A DNA stretch of 64,000 nt from Acidaminococcus fermentans (GTDB lineage: Bacteria; Bacillota; Negativicutes; Acidaminococcales; Acidaminococcaceae), in NCBI RefSeq assembly GCF_009696675.1, contig NZ_VULN01000005.1, positions 62,001 through 126,000 on the forward strand, given 5' to 3'. Shown here one piece after another: positions 35,287-43,204 of the stretch. Within the stretch, counting starts at the first letter, position 1. Every line of letters begins with the position of its first letter. The translations under genes and the position numbers were made by a program. Below the pieces are notes generated by a model, which searched no databases, was not told the origin of the DNA, and saw only the letters and a program-made list of their open reading frames with translations.

Positions 35287-35721
35287 TCACCGTTCTTCCG
35301 GCACAGGATATTCGCCTTCCGGGAGAACCCAGAAGTATTCAATGGCGCCCAGGGTTTCGTCTCCTTTGAACAGGGGCTCTGTATGAACCATCACCGGAAT
35401 CCGCCGGCCGGTCCGGTCTTTCAGGAACACGGGCTGCTGCCGTGACTGCCCATCATAGATGGTGGCCAGCATGGGGCAGAAATCATGGCACAGATGAGTC
35501 CCCTCCTGGTCGATGTGGTCCAGTTCTCCTTCATAACAGTGACGGCCCACCATTTCCTCCCGGCTGTATCCGGTAATGCGCTCGGCACCCCCACTCCAGA
35601 AAAGGATTTTCCGTTCCGTATCCAGCACATACATGCCAAAAGGAGCTTCATCCACCATCTTCTGAAGCAATTCTGTCATTTGAATATCCATGGAATCACC
35701 CGCTGTCTCCTGATTGTTCAT
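35287..35721 (-). CDS. Single-domain PAS sensor protein
   Basis: About 144 residues forming one PAS domain: DEAPFGMYVLDTERKILFWS, then ERITGYSREEMVGRHCYE and FLKDRTGRRIPVMVHTEPL. Two cysteines and histidines (HLCHDFCPM) in the middle are reminiscent of ligand- or metal-contacting residues, and this CHDFCP pattern recurs in PAS domains before GGDEF proteins. Start could be ATG 35721 or 35691. Promoter at 35763-35791. Its stop overlaps the next EAL gene, so the two are coupled. Confidence 0.82.
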   Translation of the reverse strand: MNNQETAGDSMDIQMTELLQKMVDEAPFGMYVLDTERKILFWSGGAERITGYSREEMVGRHCYEGELDHIDQEGTHLCHDFCPMLATIYDGQSRQQPVFLKDRTGRRIPVMVHTEPLFKGDETLGAIEYFWVLPEGEYPVPEER

Positions 35722-35762
35722 ACTGTTTCCGTAATTTGACAAAACAGATGACTTTTATCCAT

Positions 35763-35791
35763 ATTATAAGGGAATTTTACATAAAAGTCCA
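35763..35791 (-). promoter_or_regulatory. Promoter of the PAS-EAL operon
   Basis: Minus-strand TGGACT (35786-35791), 17-bp spacer, TATAAT (35763-35768). Confidence 0.65.
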
Positions 35792-35875
35792 CAATCGAAC
35801 AGAGAAAAGAAATCAGCACCGAGACTCGCACCCCGCGGTTGGGCGTGCGAATTTTTTCACACCCCTTTTCAGAAT

Positions 35876-38389
35876 TCAGGCGTCAGACCGCAAAAAGAAT
35901 CCGGTTCGGCTCTCCTTACACCGCTCCACCTCTTCCGGAGTCCCGGCAGCCACGATCCTGCCGCCCTGGCAGCCGCCGCCCGGCCCCATGTCGATAATGT
36001 AATCAGCATTCCTGATCACATCAAGGTCATGTTCGATGACCACTACCGTGGCCCCATGGTCGATCAGGGTCTGGAAAACATGTAAAAGCGTCCTTACATC
36101 CTGGGGATGAAGGCCGATGGTCGGTTCATCGAAAATGAACACGGAATCACTCTGTCCTTTTCCCATTTCACTGGCAAGCTTCAGCCGCTGGGCTTCCCCA
36201 CCGGAAAGTCCCGGTGTTTCTTCTCCCAGTGTCAGATACCCCAGACCCAGGTCGTGGAGGACCTGAAGCCTCTGCTGGAGGAGCTTCAATCCCCCCAGTG
36301 CCTGCAGCACCTGATCCACGCTCATATTCATGAGTTCTGGCAGGCTGTAGAGGTTTCCGTCCCGGGCTTTGCGGCGGATGTGAAAAGCTTGCTGGCTGTA
36401 GCGGGATCCTCTGCAGTCCGGACAGGGAATCTTTACATCCGGCAGGAATTGGACGTCCAGCGAGATTTCCCCTGTGCCATCACAGGTGGGGCAGCGGAGT
36501 TTTCCTGTATTATAGGAGAAATCACCGGCTTTGCAGGACTGTTCCTTCGCCTCTGCTGTCCTGGCATATAGTTTTCTCAGCCCGTCGTGGACATTGGCAT
36601 AAGTTGCCACCGTAGAACGCACGTTGATCCCGATCGGTGCCGCATCGATCAGCTTGACCTGCGTGATTCCTTCTGCCTCAATACTTTCAATATGTCCTGG
36701 CAGTTTCTGTCCGTTGATTTTTGCCTGGAGCGCCGGTATCAGGCTCTCCAGGATCAGAGTGGTTTTGCCGGAGCCTGAGACACCGGTTACAACAGTGAGC
36801 CGTCCCATAGGGATCTTCACCTGCAAAGGATGTACTGTGTGGATTTTTCCTGTTTCCAGATGGATGGTCCCTTTGGCGAACAAAGAATCCTTTTCTGTCA
36901 CTGGACGGATTCTTGATGTATATTGATCGGAAAGAAAAGGACCTATGACCGATTCCGGATTTTTTGCCACATCGGCGACCTTTCCCTGGGAAATCACCGT
37001 ACCGCCCTCTGCTCCCGCACCTTTTCCCATCTCGATCAGCCAGTCAGCGTGTTTCAGGACCTGGGTGTCATGGTCAACAATTACGATGGAGTTTCCGTCT
37101 GCCAGCAGGTCGTCCATGACCCCTGTAAGGCCCTTGAGGTTAAAAGGATGGAGACCGATAGACGGTTCATCAAGGACATAGAGTACACCTGTGGTACGGT
37201 TCCGTACTGCCCTGGCCAGCTGCACCCGCTGCCGTTCTCCTGTGGACAGCGTGGACCCCGCCCTGTCAAGGGAAAGGTATCCCAGACCCAGGTCCATCAG
37301 CCGCTTGGAAACATCCAGGAAGGACTCACAGATGCTTTCAGCCATGGGGCGCATTTTTTCGGGCAAAGATGCCGGAACCCCCTGGACCCAGGGAATCAGT
37401 TCCGAAAGGGTCATGGCAGCTGCCTGATCCAGCCCGATTCCTCTGAGCCGCGGCGCACGGGCGGCTTCTGACAGTCTGGTGCCATGGCAGTCCGGACAGA
37501 TATCTTCTTCCAGATATTTTTCCAGCCGTTTCATCCCCTTTTCGTCTTTGACCTTGGCCAGGGAATTTTTCACAGAATTGACTGCACTGTAGTAGGTGAA
37601 ATCCATCTCTGCCGGCTCCAGAGTATTGGGATTGACATAATGGATATGATGTTTCTTCAGTTCGCCGTGATAGACGATTTCTTTCTCCTCCGGGGTCAGA
37701 TCACGAAAAGGGACATTTGTCCGGACCCCCATGGTCCGAACAATGTCTTTCATCAGTGACCACATAAGGGTTCCCCAAACCACCACTGCGCCTTCATCGA
37801 TGGTTTTGGAATCATCCGGTACCAGGGCCGCCTCGTTTACATTTTGGACAATCCCTGTTCCGCCGCAGGCAGGACAGGCGCCTGTACTGTTAAAGGCCAG
37901 TTCCTCCGCTCCGGGACCATAGAATTTCTCACCGCATACCGGACAGGTGATTTCCTGCATGGCCGCCACAGCGAAAGAGGGCGGGCAGTAATGGCCATTG
38001 GGACAGCGGTGGCTCCCCAGCCGGGAAAACATGAGACGCAGGCTGTTCAACAGTTCAGAAAGGGTCCCAAAAGTACTGCGGATGCCGGGGACACCCGGGC
38101 GCTGATGGAGGGCGAGGGCAGCTGGTACATACCGTATCTCCTCTACGTCCGCCCGTTCCGCCTGGGTCATCCGGCGCCGGGTGTAGGTGGAAAGGGATTC
38201 CAAATACCGCCGGGATCCTTCCGCATACAGGACCCCCAGGGCCAGGGAGGATTTCCCGGACCCGGACACCCCGGCAATTCCCACGATTTTGTGGAGAGGG
38301 ATGTCCACGTCGATATTTTTCAGATTATGGACCCTGGCCCCCCGGACCTCTATATGGTCAGGGATGGAAGGGATATGTTTTGTGCTCAT
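35876..38389 (-). CDS. UvrA paralogue (UvrA2-like ABC ATPase)
   Basis: An 837-residue UvrA-like tandem ABC protein. Walker A GVSGSGKSSLALG at the start and GVSGSGKTTLILE in the second half; signatures STGERQRVQLARAV and LSGGEAQRLKLASE; zinc fingers CPVCGEKF..CPACGGTG, CPDCHGT and CPTCDGTG..CPDCRGS. It is about 100 residues shorter than UvrA and the segment between the first Walker A and the zinc module is compact, consistent with loss of the UvrB-binding domain, as in UvrA2/DrrC types linked to drug or damage tolerance. Base composition is lower in GC than its neighbours, suggesting transfer. Monocistronic. Confidence 0.88.
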   Translation of the reverse strand: MSTKHIPSIPDHIEVRGARVHNLKNIDVDIPLHKIVGIAGVSGSGKSSLALGVLYAEGSRRYLESLSTYTRRRMTQAERADVEEIRYVPAALALHQRPGVPGIRSTFGTLSELLNSLRLMFSRLGSHRCPNGHYCPPSFAVAAMQEITCPVCGEKFYGPGAEELAFNSTGACPACGGTGIVQNVNEAALVPDDSKTIDEGAVVVWGTLMWSLMKDIVRTMGVRTNVPFRDLTPEEKEIVYHGELKKHHIHYVNPNTLEPAEMDFTYYSAVNSVKNSLAKVKDEKGMKRLEKYLEEDICPDCHGTRLSEAARAPRLRGIGLDQAAAMTLSELIPWVQGVPASLPEKMRPMAESICESFLDVSKRLMDLGLGYLSLDRAGSTLSTGERQRVQLARAVRNRTTGVLYVLDEPSIGLHPFNLKGLTGVMDDLLADGNSIVIVDHDTQVLKHADWLIEMGKGAGAEGGTVISQGKVADVAKNPESVIGPFLSDQYTSRIRPVTEKDSLFAKGTIHLETGKIHTVHPLQVKIPMGRLTVVTGVSGSGKTTLILESLIPALQAKINGQKLPGHIESIEAEGITQVKLIDAAPIGINVRSTVATYANVHDGLRKLYARTAEAKEQSCKAGDFSYNTGKLRCPTCDGTGEISLDVQFLPDVKIPCPDCRGSRYSQQAFHIRRKARDGNLYSLPELMNMSVDQVLQALGGLKLLQQRLQVLHDLGLGYLTLGEETPGLSGGEAQRLKLASEMGKGQSDSVFIFDEPTIGLHPQDVRTLLHVFQTLIDHGATVVVIEHDLDVIRNADYIIDMGPGGGCQGGRIVAAGTPEEVERCKESRTGFFLRSDA

Positions 38390-38511
38390 GCAGCATTATC
38401 TCCTTTGCTTGAAAGCCTTTGCATCTATCATAATACAGATTATTAAAAAAAAACGTTGAGACAGGGCCTCTGGCACAATGCCGCCAGAGCCGCCCGTTCC
38501 TGCAGCTCTCT

Positions 38512-38715
38512 CCAGGCGCAGGAGATGTACCCAGATACGCGAAAGCAGATGGGTGCATATCCTACGAATTTTGGCCGGGGCACAAGAAGGGCCCAGATGC
38601 ACGAAAGCGGGAGATGTGGATTGTGGCATAGTACATAGGCGTACATGCCGCGATCCAAATCTCCCGCTGACAAAGCAGATGGGCCCTCATTGTGCCCCGG
38701 GGTTATGCGTTAGCC
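38512..38715. repeat. Family C structured repeat, copy 1
   Basis: Contains a collapsed unit (38521-38562) and a full unit (38576-38700). The full unit has an outer stem GGGGCACAAGAAGGGCCC / GGGCCCTCATTGTGCCCC, conserved loop halves AGATGCACGAAAG and TGACAAAGCAGAT, and an inner stem GAGATGTGGATTGTGGCAT against its near-complement, closing on GTACATAGGCGTAC. Ends in GGTTATGCGTTAGCC. Occupies most of the 336-bp gap between the UvrA and RIC genes; frames across it are not genes. Confidence 0.75.
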
Positions 38716-38725
38716 CTTTTATTGC

Positions 38726-39676
38726 CTAGTCCTGGTTCGGATTCCAACTGCTCCCCGAGTATTCCAAAGGATGGGCGTGGCTGAAGGAAGCACCGCAGCT
38801 GGGGCAGCCGGTTTCTCCGCAGTCATTGCAGTACAGGGCACCGCAGTTGCCGCATTCAAAGAGCACCGGGCTCTTTTCTTCCCCATTTTCGCTTTCACAG
38901 TACCCGCAGGTGTTGCTGTTGCTGCCGGCTTCCTGTTCCAGGGTCACTTCCACCTGACGGTCCAGTTCTTCCTGGCTGGGCGCTTTTTCCGCATATTCCG
39001 GGAAGACAATGGAGTTTTCCTTGAAGATGTGGACAAACACGTCATTGATGAATTCTTCCAGCAACTGGTAAGTCCGTTTGAAGGTGGCACAGGCATCAGC
39101 AGGAGCAGTGAAATGATCGGTGAGAGATTCGATTTCCTTGATGATGTCCCCGGCGGCAGAATGGTCCTTTTCCAGGTTCTGGATCAGGGTAAGGACTTCC
39201 AGGTTGGGCTGGGGATAGGACCGCATCAGCGGGAACACCAGCCGTTCTTCCCGGGCAAAATGTTCTTCCAGTTCGGTTTTCAGGGTGCCGTAGAGATGAT
39301 GGAGCCGGGTAAGCAGTTCCCCGTGGTGGACGAAATGGACAAGAAGGATCTTGTTCAGATCCGTTTCGATTTCTGCCATGTATTTCCGTTCATCCACATG
39401 GTGAGTGGCTTCCAGGTCCTGGAGCATGTCAGGGATGGAAAGGTTCTTGAACCGTTCCAGGGATTCCTGCTGGCTGCCGGTTTTAGCGCTGTGGGCGGCA
39501 ATGAATTCATTCAGGTCTGCCACCACCTTTTCCGCATCCAGATCCGTATTCTTCACAGCTTCTTCCAGAGGGATCCCCCCGCCGCAGCAGTAATCCAGGT
39601 GGAGTTCATTGAAAAAGGGAATGGTCTGGGGATAATCCCGTACAACGTCAGCCAAAGTATTCTTCACAGTAATCAT
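38726..39676 (-). CDS. RIC-type di-iron Fe-S cluster repair protein (ScdA/YtfE) with C-terminal zinc ribbon
   Basis: A 316-residue protein. Residues 1-60 are the DUF542 module (NTLADVVRDYP, HLDYCCGGG). A hemerythrin-like four-helix domain with conserved His/Glu follows (VHHGELLTRLHHLY, EEHFAREERLVFP, EKDHSAAGD, HIFKENSIVFPEY). RIC proteins repair iron-sulfur clusters damaged by NO or oxidants. Unusually it continues into a Cys-rich tail with CGYC, CGNC, CNDC and CPSC, enough for two zinc sites. ATG 39676 follows GGGAGGAAT. Monocistronic. Confidence 0.92.
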   Translation of the reverse strand: MITVKNTLADVVRDYPQTIPFFNELHLDYCCGGGIPLEEAVKNTDLDAEKVVADLNEFIAAHSAKTGSQQESLERFKNLSIPDMLQDLEATHHVDERKYMAEIETDLNKILLVHFVHHGELLTRLHHLYGTLKTELEEHFAREERLVFPLMRSYPQPNLEVLTLIQNLEKDHSAAGDIIKEIESLTDHFTAPADACATFKRTYQLLEEFINDVFVHIFKENSIVFPEYAEKAPSQEELDRQVEVTLEQEAGSNSNTCGYCESENGEEKSPVLFECGNCGALYCNDCGETGCPSCGASFSHAHPLEYSGSSWNPNQD

Positions 39677-39780
39677 GGAACATTCCTCCCAATTTGTTTG
39701 GTGTTTGTTTGATGGTCTAAGTATAGTAGATTAGTAGAAATAATTCCGTTGCCATGACAACTGCATAGAGTAACTTATTC

Positions 39781-40047
39781 ATGTGCTTTTTCTTCTGCTT
39801 CATCAGCATGAAGATGTCTGTGGATGGGGTCCTCCGAGGGGCCGGCGATATGCAGATGTTCACCATCGCCAACTTGGTCAACTTAGGACTCCGGGTCAGC
39901 CTAGCCATGGCCCTGGCCCCCCGCTTCGGCCTCCCCTTCGTCTGGTACGTCGTCTCCCTGGGCTGGCTGGCCAATTTCCTGCTTTCTGGCTGGGAATATC
40001 GGCGAGGAAAGTGGAAGGGAAAGAAAATGGATCCGTCGATCAGATGA
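39781..40047 (+). pseudogene. 3' remnant of a MATE-family efflux transporter
   Basis: The plus-strand frame gives SVDGVLRGAGDMQMFTIAN followed by a hydrophobic segment and RFGLPFVWYVV, the conserved last two helices of MATE multidrug transporters. Only about 75 residues of the usual 450 are present; the sequence before 39800 is short and unrelated. No promoter or good start. A deletion remnant lying between the RIC gene and the chromate transporter. Confidence 0.7.
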
Positions 40048-40094
40048 ATAGCTGGAAGGGATCTGTCCGGTTCCGACAGCGTCTTGCTTCCTTT

Positions 40095-40658
40095 CTACCC
40101 TCCATAGACTATTACGCCCAGAACAGCGGAAGCCAAGATCAGCCCAACGGGTGAAAGCTTCTTTTTCATAGCCCGCTGGTAACCCCTTTTTCCCAAAATC
40201 AGGCCAAGAATCACAAAAAGTGCCTGGAACGCCTGTTGGGGCTGCTTCCCTTGGCCGAGGCAATGCTGGAAGGTCATATAGAGGCCAGTCGCCAGCACGA
40301 TACCCGTCACGCAGGGTTTCATCCCTCGCAAAAGACTCTGGATATATCGGTTGTCCAGCAGGTGATGGAGTATTGCCGTAACCAGAATGATGATCAGGAA
40401 CGAAGGCAGGACAACGGCGGCTGTCGCGGTGATGGCTCCCAGAAAGCCTCCCTGGCTGCTTCCTACATAAGTCGCCAGATTGACCATAATCGGTCCCGGG
40501 GTACTTTCACTGACGGCAATCATATAGGTCAGCATGTCGTCATTCAGCCAGCCGTAGGACAGGACGACGTCCCGGATCAGAGGGATCGCACCATATGCAC
40601 CTCCGAAGGCAAAACATCCGACTTTCAAAAATCCTGCAAATAAATCCAGATAGATCAT
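40095..40658 (-). CDS. Chromate-transporter family protein, second half (short ChrA)
   Basis: A 187-residue membrane protein of the short-chain CHR type: VGCFAFGGAYGAIPLIRD and SESTPGPIMVNLATYVG match the family's FGG and TPGP motifs, with about 5-6 helices. Together with the gene upstream it forms the usual pair of half-size CHR proteins. Long CHR proteins export chromate; the role of short pairs in anaerobes is not clear. It overlaps the upstream half by 4 bp (ATGA). Confidence 0.88.
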   Translation of the reverse strand: MIYLDLFAGFLKVGCFAFGGAYGAIPLIRDVVLSYGWLNDDMLTYMIAVSESTPGPIMVNLATYVGSSQGGFLGAITATAAVVLPSFLIIILVTAILHHLLDNRYIQSLLRGMKPCVTGIVLATGLYMTFQHCLGQGKQPQQAFQALFVILGLILGKRGYQRAMKKKLSPVGLILASAVLGVIVYGG

Positions 40659-41239
40659 TTTCCGCCACCACCTTCTTGATGGGATGGCGCCTGCAGCCTG
40701 GAAACTGCCAGACTGATTCCTGCTGCCAGGAGCATCAGCCGGATGGAAGAAATCGGTAGACTAAAGATATCGCTGCAGAGCATGGCCAAACAGGAACCCA
40801 GGAGGATGCCCCGTGACAGCCACGTCCTGGCGCCTTTTCTCAGCATCATCATGGCTGCCTCCAAAATCAAAAGCCCCACAGCGATTTTGATTCCCTGGAA
40901 TGCGGCAGCCAGCAGTTTCCACGTAAAGAAATCATACAGGAACAGCGAAGCGGCCAAAATGACCAGAAAAGGAGGGACGACGATGCCAAAAGTAGCTGCA
41001 AAAGCTCCCGCCAATCCGGCCTGCTTATATCCGATAAAGGTGGCACAGTTGATGGCGATGGGACCGGGCGTAGATTCTGCAATTACGGTAATATCCATCA
41101 GTTCCTCATGGGTGATCCAGTTCTTTTCTTCCACACAGCTGTGCTCGATCATGGAAATCATGGCATACCCGCCCCCAAAGGTAAACAGTCCGATTTGGGC
41201 AAAAGTCAAAAACAAATCCCTGAGCTGATTCTGGTTCAT
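40655..41239 (-). CDS. Chromate-transporter family protein, first half (short ChrA)
   Basis: A 194-residue membrane protein: IGLFTFGGGYAMISMIEHSC and AESTPGPIAINCATFIGYK carry the same FGG / TPGP motifs as the downstream partner. Overlaps arsR-like gene upstream and the second half downstream by 4 bp each, so all three are translationally coupled. Likely transports an oxyanion or other anion; chromate specificity is not proved by sequence. Confidence 0.88.
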   Translation of the reverse strand: MNQNQLRDLFLTFAQIGLFTFGGGYAMISMIEHSCVEEKNWITHEELMDITVIAESTPGPIAINCATFIGYKQAGLAGAFAATFGIVVPPFLVILAASLFLYDFFTWKLLAAAFQGIKIAVGLLILEAAMMMLRKGARTWLSRGILLGSCLAMLCSDIFSLPISSIRLMLLAAGISLAVSRLQAPSHQEGGGGK

Positions 41240-41559
41240 GCTTTTTTCCCCCGATATTCACATTGGCAGGCTTTTTGCTCACGGTCCACCTGCAGAGAAT
41301 CCCTCCGCATCTGTTCCACCTGCTCCGCCAGGAAGTCAATGGCTTCTTGGTCCGGCAGATAGTGCATATGATAGCCGTACTTTTCTCCATAGACCAAACC
41401 TGCTTCCCTCATGATCTTCAAATGCTGTGAAATGGCCGATTCCGAGATCCCGAACTTTTTGGAAAGAGACCGGACGCAGTGCTTCCTTTCCAAAAGTGCC
41501 TGATAGATCTTCAGCCGCATGGGTTCTCCCAGTGCCTTCAATATACGGTCAAGTTCCAT
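41236..41559 (-). CDS. ArsR-family transcriptional regulator
   Basis: A 107-residue winged-helix repressor: ILKALGEPMRLKIYQALLE, KHCVRSLSKKFGISESAISQ and HLKIMREAGLVYGEKYG. The classic arsenic site ELCVCDL is reduced to KHCVRSL with a single cysteine; two more cysteines sit in the tail (KACQCEYRGKKA). It probably represses itself and the chr pair from an inverted repeat at 41578-41627. Effector unknown. Confidence 0.88.
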   Translation of the reverse strand: MELDRILKALGEPMRLKIYQALLERKHCVRSLSKKFGISESAISQHLKIMREAGLVYGEKYGYHMHYLPDQEAIDFLAEQVEQMRRDSLQVDREQKACQCEYRGKKA

Positions 41560-41577
41560 AATTCCGCCTTCTTTGAT

Positions 41578-41627
41578 TTAGTATTTACTTAAATATAACA
41601 GATTATTTTAATTTAGTAAATACTGAA
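41578..41627. promoter_or_regulatory. Operator/promoter of arsR-chr operon
   Basis: Inverted repeat TTAGTATTTACTTAAAT (41578-41594) and ATTTAGTAAATACTGAA (41611-41627). On the minus strand TTTACT and TATATT, 17 bp apart, fall within the arms, so a dimeric repressor bound here would cover the promoter. Confidence 0.65.
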
Positions 41628-41654
41628 TTAGTTTTTAATCCCTCTGAAAGGCCG

Positions 41655-41914
41655 TAAGGTACAGGAGATGTGCCCAGATACGCGAAAGCAGCGGATTTTG
41701 GCTGGGGCATAGTACAAAGACGTACATGCCACAGTCAAAATCCGTTGCTGACAAAGTAGATGGGTGCATGTCCCATGGATTCCGGCCAGGCGCACGAGAT
41801 GGGTCCAGATGCGCGAAAGGGGAGATTTTGGAGTTGGGCATAATACATGGAAGTATATGCCCGGCTCCAAAATCTCCCCTGACAAAGCAGATGGGCTCAT
41901 CTCGTGCGCCTGGG
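41655..41914. repeat. Family C structured repeat, copy 2 (two full units)
   Basis: Two units in tandem. Unit 1 (about 41663-41772): GGAGATGTGCCCAGATACGC then an inner stem around GCATAGTAC..GTACATGC. Unit 2 (about 41780-41905): outer stem CAGGCGCACGAGATG / CATCTCGTGCGCCTG and inner stem GGAGATTTTGGAGTTGGGCA with its complement. The end GGGTTATGCGTCGGC runs into the coding end of the threonine aldolase gene. Confidence 0.75.
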
Positions 41915-42949
41915 TTATGCGTCGGCGATGTCGGCGACAAGCGCCTCCACCTCCCCCTCCTCCGTACTCCAGGAGGTGCAGAAGCGGACTACCAACCGGC
42001 CGTCTTCCAGGTTCCCTTCTTTTTCAAAGACATATTTTTGGGCCAATTTTTCCGCCTGTTCCGGAGTGAGGACCACAAACTGCTGGTTGGTGGGACTGAC
42101 CACGTATTCAGGAATCCCCTTCTGCCGGAAGGCTTCCCTGATCCGAAGGGCAAAGGCATCCGCCCGGGCAGCCAGTTTGAAATACAGGCCATCCCGGAGC
42201 AGAGTATAGAACTGAAGGCCCAGAAGCCAGCCTTTGGCCAGGACGGCTCCGCTCTGTTTCATATGGGCCTTGAACCGGCGGACAGCTTCCGGATGAGTAA
42301 GGACCAGCGCTTCCCCAAAGAAGGCGCCGCATTTGGTGCCGCCCAAGTAAAAAGCGTCCGTAAGCTGGGCCAAATCCGGCAGGGTCAGGTCATTGTCCGG
42401 AGCAGCCAATCCATAGGCCAGCCGGGCTCCGTCTACAAAGAGAGCCATCCCATATTTCCGGCAGACTTCTGAAATGGCGGTAAGTTCCGCTTTGGAATAC
42501 AGGGTGCCGTATTCAGTGGTGAAAGAAATATAGACCATTGAAGGCCGAGTGAGCCATTCCGGTTCACCGGCATCATAATAGGACCGGACTTCCTGTTCAA
42601 TCTGGGCGGCGGTGATTTTCCCGTCTTTCTGGGGCAAAGCCAGGATCTTGTGGCCGGTATTTTCGATAGAAGCACATTCATGGCCATTGATGTGACCGGT
42701 GGAAGCGCAGACCACACTGTCACATGAGCTCAGAAAGGCCGCGATGGTCACCAGGTTCACCTGGGTGGCTCCTGGGAAGAAATACACTTTGCCCTGGGGA
42801 CACTGGCACAAGTCCAGGATCATTTTTTCTGCCTTGTCACACCATTCATCGGTACCATAACCGCTGAACTGGGTATCGTTGGTACGGACCAGGGCTTCCA
42901 GGATGTTGAGATGGGCCCCGTGGTTGTAGTCATTGTTGAATCGGATCAT
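41915..42949 (-). CDS. Low-specificity L-threonine aldolase-type enzyme
   Basis: A 344-residue PLP enzyme cleaving threonine (or beta-hydroxy amino acids) to glycine and an aldehyde. Blocks: GHINGHECASIENTGHKIL, LFVDGARLAYGL with the cofactor aspartate, and YLGGTKCGAFFGEAL with the Schiff-base lysine. ATG 42949 behind GGAGG; an ORF start further up lacks a site. The stop codon and last residues ADA coincide with the end of a family C repeat. Monocistronic. Confidence 0.9.
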   Translation of the reverse strand: MIRFNNDYNHGAHLNILEALVRTNDTQFSGYGTDEWCDKAEKMILDLCQCPQGKVYFFPGATQVNLVTIAAFLSSCDSVVCASTGHINGHECASIENTGHKILALPQKDGKITAAQIEQEVRSYYDAGEPEWLTRPSMVYISFTTEYGTLYSKAELTAISEVCRKYGMALFVDGARLAYGLAAPDNDLTLPDLAQLTDAFYLGGTKCGAFFGEALVLTHPEAVRRFKAHMKQSGAVLAKGWLLGLQFYTLLRDGLYFKLAARADAFALRIREAFRQKGIPEYVVSPTNQQFVVLTPEQAEKLAQKYVFEKEGNLEDGRLVVRFCTSWSTEEGEVEALVADIADA

Positions 42950-43022
42950 GATAAGTCCTCCCTGAAAAGATGATTTACCCCTTGATTCTATCATAAATCC
43001 AGCCCTTTGTCCTAAATCCCTT

Positions 43023-43168
43023 AAAAGACGTCAGAACCGGCCCTCACGGGCCTCTCAGAAGGCAGACGTCAGCTTTGTCCGATGCAGATGCAAGTTTCCA
43101 GCCTGTCCATAGCCAACAAGCTGACATCCGAAATCTGTAGGCCTCCGGCCGTGTCTGACGTCTTTTTT
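43023..43168. repeat. Family D repeat bounded by GACGTC inverted ends, copy 1
   Basis: Starts AAAAGACGTCAGA and ends TCTGACGTCTTTTTT. Internal GGCAGACGTCAGCTTTGTCC is also found, inverted, at 49395-49420. May act as a terminator on either strand. Confidence 0.65.
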
Positions 43169-43204
43169 CTCCCTCGATTTTTTCCCTGAGACCAGAGTAG
43201 GTCA

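Noticed and set aside
35826-35857. Hairpin TCGCAC/GTGCGA with T-run on the plus strand
   Set aside because: No plus-strand gene precedes it; it faces away from the UvrA gene. Probably a by-product of repeat sequence, so not called as a terminator.
38396-38673. Overlapping 66- to 90-codon frames near 38.4-38.7, 41.6-41.9 and 43.0-43.3 kb
   Set aside because: They translate the family C repeat; the shared wording of the peptides comes from the shared DNA element, and nucleotide changes preserve stems, not codons.
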